A stretch of 64,000 nt of DNA. It comes from Hydrogenimonas sp. SS33 (GTDB taxonomy: Bacteria; Campylobacterota; Campylobacteria; Campylobacterales; Hydrogenimonadaceae). The notes under the pieces were generated by a model. The model ran no database searches, was not told where the DNA came from, and worked only from the letters and a program-made list of their open reading frames with translations. Below are positions 1 to 7,504 of the stretch, piece after piece (within the stretch, counting starts at the first letter, position 1; every line of letters starts with the position of its first letter). The stretch covers positions 310,001 through 374,000 of the forward strand of contig NZ_AP026369.1 in the NCBI RefSeq assembly GCF_040436365.1, in the 5' to 3' direction. The position numbers were made by a program, and so were the translations under genes.

Positions 1-1
1 C

Positions 2-610
2 AACGTCTCCCTCTACAACGAAACCAACGGCGTCAGTGTCTTCCCCACCCCCACCATCGGCATGGTGGGACTCAACGATTCACAGGAAAAGGTGCTTCCC
101 TCCTGTTTTCAGGAAGAGGGCGACGCCCTGCTGCTGGTGGGCGAAACCAAAAAGGAGTTCGGCGGCAGCCTCTACATGAAAGAGCTCTTCAAAACCGTCG
201 GCGGCAGACTGCCTGACATCGACTACGACAAAGAGCTGGCGCTGTGGGACCTGGTCATCGAAGCCAACAAAAAAGGGCTGCTCAAAGCGGCAAAAGACCT
301 CAATGTCGGCGGCCTCGCCATCGCTGTAGCGAAAATGGCCGTCGTCGGCGGCAAAGGTGCCGAAGTGGATGCCGACCTGGGAGAAAACGTCAACATCTTC
401 AGCGAAAGCTTCTCCCGCGCGCTTCTTGAAGTGGCGCCCGAAAACGTCGAAGCCGTCACACAGATGGCCAAAGAGCGCGGCCTCGCATGCCAAAACGTCG
501 GCACCGTCGGCGGAAACCGCGTGAAAATCAACGACGTCCAAATGCCGATGTCACAGCTGGACGACCTCTACTACCACACCTTCAAACGCATCATCGAACA
601 GGATATCTGA
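2..610 (+). CDS. purL: Phosphoribosylformylglycinamidine synthase II, C-terminal part
   Basis: This is the 3' end of PurL, which converts FGAR to FGAM in purine synthesis using glutamine-derived ammonia. The open frame runs from the window edge. It begins NVSLYNETNG, followed shortly by PTPTIGMVG, the conserved segment near the start of the last AIRS-type ATP-binding domain of PurL. The C-terminal AIRS_C-like half follows, with a GGL-type stretch and a GTVGGNRVKI strand near the end. About 200 residues are visible of roughly 730 usual for the family; the rest lies upstream. A second purine gene, purH, lies in the same direction 7.7 kb downstream, and the integron sits between them. Identity is near certain; the start is outside the window. 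Confidence 0.93.
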   Translation, partial: NVSLYNETNGVSVFPTPTIGMVGLNDSQEKVLPSCFQEEGDALLLVGETKKEFGGSLYMKELFKTVGGRLPDIDYDKELALWDLVIEANKKGLLKAAKDLNVGGLAIAVAKMAVVGGKGAEVDADLGENVNIFSESFSRALLEVAPENVEAVTQMAKERGLACQNVGTVGGNRVKINDVQMPMSQLDDLYYHTFKRIIEQDI

Positions 611-632
611 GCGGGGCCTGGGCCCCGTGGAG

Positions 633-1604
633 TCACATATCAAGCGGACTCATCACTTTCGCCCGATTCATCTCGGCAACAACATGGGTATAGATCATTG
701 TGGTTTCTACGCTTTTATGCCCCAGTAGCTCCTGGATCGAACGCAAGTCGATGCCGCTTTGCAGCAGATGGGTGGCATAGGAGTGGCGGAATATGTGGGA
801 AGTGATCCGCTTGTTGATTTTGGTTTTTTGAGCTGCCTGCCGAATATTTCTTCCAAGTGTCGCTTCCAATATATGATGTCTGCGGACGATGCCGCTTCTA
901 GGATCGCGTGAAACCTTTCTCATGGGAAAAAGATACTGCCATTTCGTTTCAAATTTCGCATTTGGATATTTACGATCCAGACGATGAGGCAGTTCCACGC
1001 TTCCGAATCCTTGTTTCAGGTCTTCTTGATGAATCGCCCTCACATTCTCGATCTGGATTTTGAGTTCTTCTTTGATCGATAACGGCAAAGGCAATGTACG
1101 GTCTTTTTGACTCTTGCTCTCCCAAAAATAGATGGTGTTAAAGCCGAAATCGACATCTTTTATGCGCAGATTGAGTACTTCACTCATACGCAATCCGCAT
1201 CCATACATGAGTTTGACAATCAGGCGATAGATACCGTCAAGATTGGCGATCACGCTCTGGACCTCTTCACGAGTCAATACCACAGGAATGTGTTTGCGCT
1301 CTTTGGCTCTCAATGCCTGAATGTTCCAATCACTTATATCGATACCGAGGACCTCCCTATAGAGAAAAAGCAGCGCGCTGAAAGCCTGGTTTTATGTCGT
1401 AGGTGAAACGTTCTGCTCTGCCGCCAACCAACTGAGAAACGACTCGATTTCTGCTTTTCCCATATGAATAGGATGCTTTTTATCATGGAAAAAAATGTAG
1501 CGTTTGACCCCCCCGATGTAAGAGCGTTCCGTCTTGAGGCTGTAATGTTTGAGTCGTATTTTGTCACGAACCATATCGAGAAGCTTCTTTTTGATCGGTG
1601 CCAT
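633..1604 (-). pseudogene. intI: Integron integrase (tyrosine recombinase), interrupted by an in-frame TAA
   Basis: Reading from the ATG at 1604 gives a 323-residue tyrosine recombinase in one continuous frame except for a TAA at 1394-1392 (codon 71). The N-terminal SAM-like core-binding part has RLKHYSLKTERSY; the catalytic part has [24 protein letters not shown] and [14 protein letters not shown], so both Arg, both His and the Tyr nucleophile are present. The insertion [13 protein letters not shown] ... [12 protein letters not shown] is the domain that distinguishes integron integrases from other phage-type recombinases. The stop falls in [12 protein letters not shown], where relatives usually have Gln (TQNQA), so a single CAA to TAA change explains it. 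A good Shine-Dalgarno, AGGAGG, precedes the ATG. No other lesion is visible, so the mutation looks recent. Confidence 0.9.
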
Positions 1605-1861
1605 TTCTACCTCCTGATAGCAGTATATTTTGTCATGCTATTGAATTTCATGGTCATTATCACGACAAAATGTGTTGATAACGGCTGAAAAATCAATAGC
1701 AAGACATTATGAATACGGAGAAATATTAGTGAAAAATGGTAAAATGGACCCAGAATATATCAATTTCTAAATTTATTTGAAATAGCACAACATTTTTTGT
1801 GTTTTGTTATTCGCAGTGGAACGGAAGATTAGGTATAATTTTTTCACACAATAAATAGTTA
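1605..1861. other. intI upstream region and presumptive attI
   Basis: This 257-bp AT-rich, gene-free stretch lies between the intI start and the first cassette, where attI and the cassette promoter are expected. It contains an 8-bp inverted pair, ATTTTGTC (about 1629) and GACAAAAT (about 1665), flanking the intI promoter region; on the minus strand a TATACT hexamer lies just upstream of the intI ribosome site. It ends in ACAATAAATAGTTA (1848-1861), whose GTTA may be the attI crossover point. The third base of the core (GTTAGCT) departs from the GTTRRRY consensus, so the exact attI position is uncertain. Confidence 0.5.
1834..1839 (+). promoter_or_regulatory. -10 box of a possible cassette promoter (Pc)
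   Basis: A perfect TATAAT lies 38 bp before the GTG start of the first cassette gene and points into the array. No convincing TTGACA-like -35 hexamer is visible about 17 bp upstream (the region reads TTCGCAGTGG). By position it matches the Pc promoter of integrons, which drives promoterless cassettes. Assignment is by position and the -10 sequence only. Confidence 0.45.
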
Positions 1862-1876
1862 GCTCAAGGGGAATAC

Positions 1877-2482
1877 GTGACGTCATTCGTAGCGTTTTGT
1901 GAAAACCCCAAGTGTGGAGCCGTCTTTGAGGTTCCTATTCTTGTTGGTGGTCCTGGTAACGCCACTATCCACATGACAAATACGAGAGCAGGGCCATGCC
2001 CTGTATGTGGGTCATTCGGTCTTATTCCGGACGGTGTTTATCAATATGCCAATCACGCAGTTTCATTATTAACTGGCCCTGAAACATCAGTTCGTGTTTT
2101 ACGGCAAGTCTATGAAATATTAAAGCGTGCGAAATCAACGTCTGAAGATAAGCAAGCAGTTTTAAAAGAAGTAGAGGAAGTCTCGCCACAGGCCGCACAA
2201 ACTTTACAGCAAGCACCAGAAATCTCCAACTATCTTCAGTGGATAACAGTTTTAATTGCCTTGGTATCTCTCGCTATACAAGTTCATACTTCCTACTTCA
2301 AAGGCGATGATGTTGAGAGACAATTTCGCGATCATCTCCTAGAAGAGAATAAAGAGTTAAGGAAGCAGAGAAAAAAATCGACTCCCTACAAAAGAGAAAA
2401 TCCCAAAATACGGAGGAACGACCCTTGTCCCTGCGGCAGTGGCAAGAAGTACAAAAAATGTTGTGGTTTAACGCAAGTTTAA
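1877..2482 (+). CDS. Cassette-borne zinc-ribbon, membrane-anchored SEC-C motif protein
   Basis: 201 residues from a GTG start with AAGGGG upstream. Cys8/Cys13 and Cys41/Cys44 form a zinc-ribbon-like N-terminus; residues about 119-140 are a single hydrophobic helix; a charged helix follows; and the C-terminus (180-197) is a SEC-C motif, [17 protein letters not shown], with four zinc-binding Cys. SEC-C tails occur on SecA and on many accessory proteins, where they bind zinc and mediate protein contacts. The rest of the protein is not recognised and no enzyme motif is visible. The gene is markedly AT-rich compared with the surrounding core genes and is followed 2 bp later by an attC site, so it is the first cassette of the array. 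Function unknown. Confidence 0.75.
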   Translation: MTSFVAFCENPKCGAVFEVPILVGGPGNATIHMTNTRAGPCPVCGSFGLIPDGVYQYANHAVSLLTGPETSVRVLRQVYEILKRAKSTSEDKQAVLKEVEEVSPQAAQTLQQAPEISNYLQWITVLIALVSLAIQVHTSYFKGDDVERQFRDHLLEENKELRKQRKKSTPYKRENPKIRRNDPCPCGSGKKYKKCCGLTQV

Positions 2483-2483
2483 G

Positions 2484-2543
2484 AGCTAACAAACCCATCA
2501 AGCCGACGCAAAAAATCTGCGCGGCTTATGGGGAACGTTATGT
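2484..2543 (+). other. attC recombination site of cassette 1
   Basis: The site begins AGCTAACAAACCCATC and ends GGGGAACGTTATGT. Its inner arms AAGCCGACGC and GCGCGGCTT pair with the usual unpaired bases, and CCCAT pairs with ATGGG. The outer cores are GCTAAC (2485-2490) and GTTATGT (2537-2543, fitting GTTRRRY). Length (60 bp), spacing and sequence closely resemble the well-known aadA-type attC. It starts 2 bp after the SEC-C gene stop. Confidence 0.88.
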
Positions 2544-2564
2544 AAAGAGATAAAAAGGCGCAAT

Positions 2565-2639
2565 AGGGGCCAAATGATAACAATAACACAAGCCTATTAT
2601 CGATAAACTTTCACATGTCATTCTTATCATCTGACCCCT
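2565..2639. repeat. 16-bp imperfect inverted repeat pair
   Basis: AGGGGCCAAATGATAA (2565-2580) and the complement of 2624-2639 (AGGGGTCAGATGATAA) match at 14 of 16 positions, separated by 43 bp. The pair lies between the first attC and the DUF3298 gene, at the left edge of the non-cassette block. The AGGGGTCAGA wording recalls, from memory only, sequence found beside some REP-associated transposase genes; no transposase is present. It could equally be a regulatory or terminator-like structure. Confidence 0.5.
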
Positions 2640-2688
2640 AAAATCTTTCTAAAAATCCCTGATTTTAAATTTTTACATCGAGGACATT

Positions 2689-3960
2689 ATGCAGAAATTT
2701 TATCTATATCTGCTTTGCTTCACGACACTGCTTTTGGCAAAGAGTCCCTATCTCAATCCCTACACAGCATCCGAGTTGCCCAAAATCACACTTCAGGCGT
2801 TTGTGTGTAGTAAAGACAATATGTTCTGTATCGAGAAGAAGCTCTCAACCTATGATCCTCATGAAGCATCCTTCCCTGCCGAGTTTGCGCCTTTTCGCTC
2901 TCTCTTTGCCCGCCAGGTCGAAGCCTATTATGATGACGACATCCGCGCCGAACTGGCATCGGACCGCAACGATACACCCGACCTGAGCGGAAACTACTAT
3001 CGTCACACCGACACCTCTTTGTTCGCACTTACTCCTACGACTCTGACGCTTCAGTATGAACGCTCATCGTATGAAGGCGGAGCGCATGGCAACTATGGCA
3101 TTGCCTACGAGAACTTTCTAAGAAGCAATGCTGCACCTGTGACACTAAAGAAGCTCTTCAAGCCAGGCACACACAAAAAGCTCCTTGCCGTTGCCGAGCG
3201 CTATTACCGCCTTGCCTACAACATACCGGATGATCAAAATATGCGGTATGACGGCTGGTTTGATGCATCGTTCACCCTTGCCGAGAACTTCGCCATCACT
3301 CCCAACGGACTGCTCTTTGTTTACAACCAGTACGAGATCAAGCCCTATGCGGCGGGTCTGACACGCTTTTTGCTCCCCTATAGCGCCATAGAGAGCCTCA
3401 TAGACCCAAAAGGCGCACTCGCCTTTGTGCGCCGACAGTCCCATACAACCCAACACTACACTTTCCGCGAAGATCCCCTTACCCTGACGCTTGATGTCGC
3501 ACAGACAAAAGATGTGATCGACCTCAATGTCACCTTGCGCAGCGACACATGCACACGCTCAGGCAACTGGCTCTCCCTCTCTTTTCCCCAACTGCACAGC
3601 AAGAAAGCCCTGCTTGCTGCCGACTATAGCCGTTTCCGGCAACTTGCCACCTACGATACACACGACAAGCTCTACAACAGGCAACTGCACAAAAACGTGC
3701 CGGCTCGTTATCTGCTCGTCGAGGCTCGGCAGCCAACCGTATACCCCAACACCCTCTACACGATGCACATCCGTCTCAAAGCCCCGAAAAACCTTTCTCC
3801 TCTCATCATTGACTTGCGTGCCCTAGCCAAGACCAGAGAGCGCACCTATACCGCCCCTTACGACTACGACGGTACACGCGGGCAGCAGGGGTATCAGAAC
3901 TACCGGGTGCTGTTTGATCTACATGAGATCAGGAAAAAAAACCAAGGTTCCGATCGTTAA
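2689..3960 (+). CDS. DUF3298-domain exported protein
   Basis: 423 residues. A hydrophobic N-terminus (about 1-17, ending LLLAKS) is a likely signal peptide, so the protein probably acts in the periplasm or outer envelope. Residues 130-137 read GGAHGNYG, followed by a region with LKKLFKPG and then NFAITPNGLLFVYNQYEIKPYAAG, the characteristic pattern of the DUF3298 (RsiV C-terminal-like) family. The C-terminal 130 residues are not recognised. GC content is close to that of the host core genes and unlike the AT-rich cassettes. No attC follows it, which argues against it being a cassette. Its 3' end overlaps the convergent DUF1501 remnant by 32 bp. Role unknown. Confidence 0.75.
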   Translation: MQKFYLYLLCFTTLLLAKSPYLNPYTASELPKITLQAFVCSKDNMFCIEKKLSTYDPHEASFPAEFAPFRSLFARQVEAYYDDDIRAELASDRNDTPDLSGNYYRHTDTSLFALTPTTLTLQYERSSYEGGAHGNYGIAYENFLRSNAAPVTLKKLFKPGTHKKLLAVAERYYRLAYNIPDDQNMRYDGWFDASFTLAENFAITPNGLLFVYNQYEIKPYAAGLTRFLLPYSAIESLIDPKGALAFVRRQSHTTQHYTFREDPLTLTLDVAQTKDVIDLNVTLRSDTCTRSGNWLSLSFPQLHSKKALLAADYSRFRQLATYDTHDKLYNRQLHKNVPARYLLVEARQPTVYPNTLYTMHIRLKAPKNLSPLIIDLRALAKTRERTYTAPYDYDGTRGQQGYQNYRVLFDLHEIRKKNQGSDR

Positions 3961-4405
3961 AGCTCTTGAGATTTGGGAAAATCGCATCGAGGTCACTCTC
4001 CGCTATACCCAGCCATGCGGCCAGAGTCGCCAGATAACTCTCCATAGCAATCGTCGGCACGAGACGGTCATGCCATGCATCGGGTGAGTCGGGCTCTATG
4101 CGGGGTATGGTGCCGTAGATGCGGCCACCTTTGACCGCACCGCCCATCACGAAGGCATGCGAACCCCAGCCATGGTCGGTTCCCGCACCGTTGGGACTGA
4201 GGGAACGACCGAAGTCCGAAACGGTGAAGGTCGTCACCTGATCGGAGAGGCCCATCTCGTCGAGCGCTTTTTGGAACGCTCCGAGCGACCGGCTCAGATA
4301 GCCTGCCTGATGCTCATTGTCGCTGTCGTGGGTGTCCCATCCGTGCTTATTGACGAAAAAGATCTGCCGTTTGGGGTGACCGGGGAAATTCTCTTTCACC
4401 GAGAG
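3929..4405 (-). pseudogene. Truncated DUF1501-family protein (C-terminal third only)
   Basis: About 157 residues align with the end of DUF1501 proteins: QIFFVNKHGWDTHD, then VTTFTVSDFGRSL, TDHGWGSHAFVMGGAVKGGRIYG and YLATLAAWLGI. Members are normally 400-500 residues and exported, often paired with a DUF1800 gene. Here the 5' two-thirds is missing: upstream of codon ILSVKENF the sequence becomes an A/T-rich promoter region for the divergent lipoprotein and reaches a stop at about 4420. There is no signal peptide or ribosome site. It is a remnant created by deletion or insertion at about 4405 and marks a recombination junction in the block inside the integron. Confidence 0.75.
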
Positions 4406-4446
4406 AATTTTTTTATTTTATTTTTGATGATTAATAAAATTTAAGT

Positions 4447-4473
4447 TATAATGCTAATAAAATAAAAAGGAGG
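4447..4473 (+). promoter_or_regulatory. -10 box and strong ribosome site of the propeller lipoprotein
   Basis: TATAAT at 4447-4452 and AAGGAGG at 4467-4473, six bases before the ATG, give a self-contained expression signal. The sequence between 4406 and 4466 is nearly all A/T. The gene having its own promoter is unusual for an integron cassette and supports independent origin of this block. Confidence 0.5.
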
Positions 4474-4478
4474 GCAAC

Positions 4479-6557
4479 ATGGCATTCGAAAAATCATTTA
4501 TAACAGCATGTATGACCTCTGCTGTTCTAATTCTTTTGGGATGTGGTGGTTCGGGTAGTTCTGAAGCATCTGGTGGTTCTCGTGGTTCTACAATATTAGC
4601 CACTGCGAAATTGGGAAATCTGGCAAATGCCAATGTTACTATTTACAAAGTAGAAGACAATGGCACACTTGCCTCTTTATGGAGTGAAACAACAAGTAGT
4701 GGTAAAACTCTTGGAGAGATTGGAAAATTTGATAGCCATGTGGATGATCTTAACGATACGGATATTTACCTTTATGAAGTAGAAGGTGGAAAAGATTGGG
4801 ACGTGAACGATACAGGTGTTATGGATCCTAATTATACAATCAACAAAGGAATAATTAGAGCTATATCATCAGGGAGTGAAATAAAAGCTGCTGCAAACAA
4901 TTTTATAGTCTCTTTTGCTACGGAGATTTTGTATGAACAAGTTTCTAAATCCATAAAATACAACTATGATAAAACCAATTTTCAAACACTGCTGCAAAAT
5001 AACATAAGTAAAGTGGTAGGTGATGTAAATGGCGATGGAAAAGTAGATATGCAAGATATTCTAACATTTGATCCATCACAAGATAAGCAAGAGTTGACTG
5101 ACTCATACAGGTCAAATTTGCAAGCCATATTAGATGCCATTCATAATGGTAAAACTCCTACTCCCAATGCGTCTGTGTGGGCAAAGACTTATTCGTGGGG
5201 TAATGAGGCCAAAGCTGTACAGCAGACTCACGATGGTGGATATATTGTAGCAGGAACTGGTGATGCCTATCAATATGTTTTGTTATTGAAACTTGATGAA
5301 ACTGGAAATGTCACATGGCAGAAAGGGTATGCAGGCAATGCCTGTACTGATAGGTTTGGCAACGAAGCGGTTTCAATTCAACAGACATCGGATGGAGGCT
5401 ACATAGTGGCAGGAAATGATGTCTGTTACGGGGCTGGTCAAGACGATATCATCGTACTGAAACTTGGAACAGATGGCAGTGTGCAATGGCAGAAGACATA
5501 TGGCGGAATTGATAATGATGTAGCATATTCAATATCCCAGACTAGTGATGGGGGGTATATTGTCTCCGGATATAATTTTAATTTGGATGATAAAGGTTTT
5601 CGTGTACTGAAACTCAATTCAACCGGCGGTATTGAATGGCAGAAAATTTATGGAGCAACAGGAGCTTTATTCACAAAAAAGATTGATGCTCCAGGATATT
5701 TAACAAAAACCAGTGATGGAGGCTTCATTGTAGCAGGTCAGGGATCAGCAGGTGATGTAAATGATGGTACTGGTGGAATTAAACTTTTGAAACTTAATTC
5801 AAGTGGAGGTATTGACTGGCAGAAATGTTATGTCGTAAAAAACAATAAAGGAGGGCAGGATTATATTGGAGATTCTGTTGTACAAAATGGTTGGCCATAT
5901 TTTATCCAGCAGACATCGGATGGAGGATTCATCGTATCGGGTGTAATACACTTACAGAAAAATGGTGATGCCAGTCATGATTACTATGCAATGTGGTTTC
6001 TAAAAGTCGATTCGGGTGGCACAATTGAATGGAACAAAGTTTATGAAGGATATGCTGATGTAAGCTATATCCCATATAGTATTAGGCAGATTGACAATGG
6101 TTATATCGTGGCTGCCACAAGCGGCTCAAATGCCAATGGTGCACCTCAAGATGCTCTAATCTTGAAGCTTGATTCATCAGGAAACATCGTATGGCAGAGG
6201 ACTTACGCAGGGCCTTACGATGCAAATTACGATGATCGAGTTTATTCCATTCAGCAAACCGCCGATGGAGGTTATATTGTAGCCGGCGAGACGGTTTCCT
6301 ATGGTAAATGGGCTCATCGAGATATGACTTTGTGGGTATTGAAGCTCGATGAGAAAGGGGATATACATCAGGGGCAAGGCTATTGTTCTGTTGAGAGCTC
6401 ACGAGGCACTACTCTTTCGCCTGTGGATGCGAACATTAGTACAACTGATTCCGCCGTTGAGGCAATAGATAGCAATATAACGACTCAGGATGTAGATGAG
6501 CCAGGTGTTATATCGCAGGACAACTCGGTGGATTCACATTGCAATATGGAACAGTAG
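4479..6557 (+). CDS. Lipoprotein with dockerin-like motif and seven-repeat beta-propeller
   Basis: 692 residues. The N-terminus has a lipobox, LILLGC (Cys22), followed by a Gly/Ser-rich linker, so the protein is probably anchored to the outer membrane. Residues about 36-110 are a beta-rich domain. DVNGDGKVDMQD (182-193) is a calcium-binding dockerin/EF-hand-like loop. From about 237 there are seven copies of a repeat built on WQK.YGG ... QQTSDGGYIVAG ... LKLD..G, one carrying the degenerate form QIDNGYIVAA. Seven such repeats fit a seven-bladed propeller. Composition is AT-rich, unlike the flanking core genes, suggesting transfer. A clear terminator follows. Likely a surface or secreted binding protein; ligand unknown. 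Confidence 0.8.
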   Translation: MAFEKSFITACMTSAVLILLGCGGSGSSEASGGSRGSTILATAKLGNLANANVTIYKVEDNGTLASLWSETTSSGKTLGEIGKFDSHVDDLNDTDIYLYEVEGGKDWDVNDTGVMDPNYTINKGIIRAISSGSEIKAAANNFIVSFATEILYEQVSKSIKYNYDKTNFQTLLQNNISKVVGDVNGDGKVDMQDILTFDPSQDKQELTDSYRSNLQAILDAIHNGKTPTPNASVWAKTYSWGNEAKAVQQTHDGGYIVAGTGDAYQYVLLLKLDETGNVTWQKGYAGNACTDRFGNEAVSIQQTSDGGYIVAGNDVCYGAGQDDIIVLKLGTDGSVQWQKTYGGIDNDVAYSISQTSDGGYIVSGYNFNLDDKGFRVLKLNSTGGIEWQKIYGATGALFTKKIDAPGYLTKTSDGGFIVAGQGSAGDVNDGTGGIKLLKLNSSGGIDWQKCYVVKNNKGGQDYIGDSVVQNGWPYFIQQTSDGGFIVSGVIHLQKNGDASHDYYAMWFLKVDSGGTIEWNKVYEGYADVSYIPYSIRQIDNGYIVAATSGSNANGAPQDALILKLDSSGNIVWQRTYAGPYDANYDDRVYSIQQTADGGYIVAGETVSYGKWAHRDMTLWVLKLDEKGDIHQGQGYCSVESSRGTTLSPVDANISTTDSAVEAIDSNITTQDVDEPGVISQDNSVDSHCNMEQ

Positions 6558-6697
6558 AAATTTATTTACTTTAATAGAATGCCAAATTATAAGGGAATGA
6601 CTTACAAACGATAAAATCGGTTTTGGTTTGAATAAGGTCTCGAAACTGTTCAGCGAGAAGGAAAATGCATCAGTTCGGAACCTTTCTGAGGAGGAGG

Positions 6698-6730
6698 AAG
6701 GGAAGTTGAGAATTTCGGCTTCCCTTTTTT
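6698..6730 (+). terminator. Rho-independent terminator after the propeller lipoprotein
   Basis: AAGGGAAG (6698-6705) pairs with CTTCCCTT (6719-6726) around a 13-base loop and runs into TTTTTT (6725-6730). It lies 141 bp after the stop codon. The rest of 6558-6830 is AT-rich and holds no gene that I can see. Confidence 0.65.
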
Positions 6731-6830
6731 GTTTGAGCCTGTAACTCACTGAACTGCCATAAAATTTAAGTTCAATTCCAATTAAAGATAGTGTATATTA
6801 TCACTTTGATTGTACAATAAATAGTTATCA

Positions 6831-7419
6831 ATGCAAAAGGAATTCGAAACTAATAAGTTACTAAAAAGTAAAACCTTGCATGTCTTTGATTTACTGATGA
6901 ATGAAGAGGGCTTTGCTGACTTTAGTACTGAAGTAAAAAAATTAAATAAAAAAATACCTCAAGTTTATGTCCATGTATGTGTTGATAAAATTTGTAAAAA
7001 TCAAATTTTAAGAATTGGAAAAGCAACAATTGGTATTATTGAACGATGGATAAAAGTTCTTCTGGGCATGGAAGTACATTTTTATGGTCTATCGGCGAAT
7101 CTCAGAAATATAGAAATTATTCCTACAGATGCCCAAATTATTTAGTATTTTTTGCAGAGCTTTATAATTTACATACTAAATTATATGTTTTAGATTGTGG
7201 ATCAAAAGAAGAAATGAATCATATCGAGAAGCAACTCATTCATTATTTTAATCCAATTTGGGAACAGTTTAAATTACAAATCAAAAAATATCTAAGTGAA
7301 AATAAACCATAAAAGATTTAGTTGTTCGACATGGTGAAGCAAAAAAAATTGTTTTTGAAAATTCAAGAGATTTACCAAATATTAAATCGTTTAAAAGTGA
7401 TCACAAGTGGGGAAGTTGA
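6831..7419 (+). pseudogene. GIY-YIG-like nuclease cassette gene, frameshifted
   Basis: Two overlapping frames make one protein. The first (from ATG 6831) reads PQVYVHVCVDK ... ILRIGKATIGIIERWIK; the second picks up at SSSGHGSTFLWSIGES ... YPNYL-like CPNYLVFFAELYNL ... EKQLIHYFNPIWEQFK to 7312. Joined at the ATAAAAGTT run near 7055, this resembles GIY-YIG-type proteins: the V.RVGKA core, an HGSTF segment, and a late Glu in an I.HYFNP..N-like helix. One missing A in the run restores the frame. A third frame, 7306-7416 (KDLVVRHGEAKK ... FKSDHKWGS), ends just before attC and looks like the original C-terminus, implying a second slip near 7300. Both sites are A-rich, so sequencing error is possible. 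AT-rich, with attC at the 3' end. Confidence 0.65.
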
Positions 7420-7483
7420 TAACAAAACATTGGAGAGAAATATTTGACCTCCGATCAAATATTTCTCATTTTAGTCGTTAACC
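7417..7483 (+). other. attC-like site of the GIY-YIG cassette
   Basis: GATAAC (7418-7423) and GTTAACC (7477-7483) form the outer cores. Inside them is a perfect 13-bp inverted repeat, GAGAAATATTTGA (7435-7447) and TCAAATATTTCTC (7455-7467), around a 7-base loop. The cores deviate from RYYYAAC/GTTRRRY by one or two bases, and the stem lacks obvious bulges, so it is a weaker match than the other two sites. Its position directly after one AT-rich gene and directly before another supports attC over a terminator; there is no T-run on the plus strand. Confidence 0.6.
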
Positions 7484-7504
7484 GTATAAAAAGAGAATCA
7501 GGAA

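Noticed and set aside
1334-1567. A separate small gene between the two parts of intI
   Set aside because: It is an off-frame reading of the integrase; the two integrase halves are in one frame separated only by TAA at 1392-1394.
7435-7467. Rho-independent terminator
   Set aside because: There is no T-run after the 13-bp stem, and the flanking GATAAC/GTTAAC cores and position between two cassette genes fit attC better, although not perfectly.
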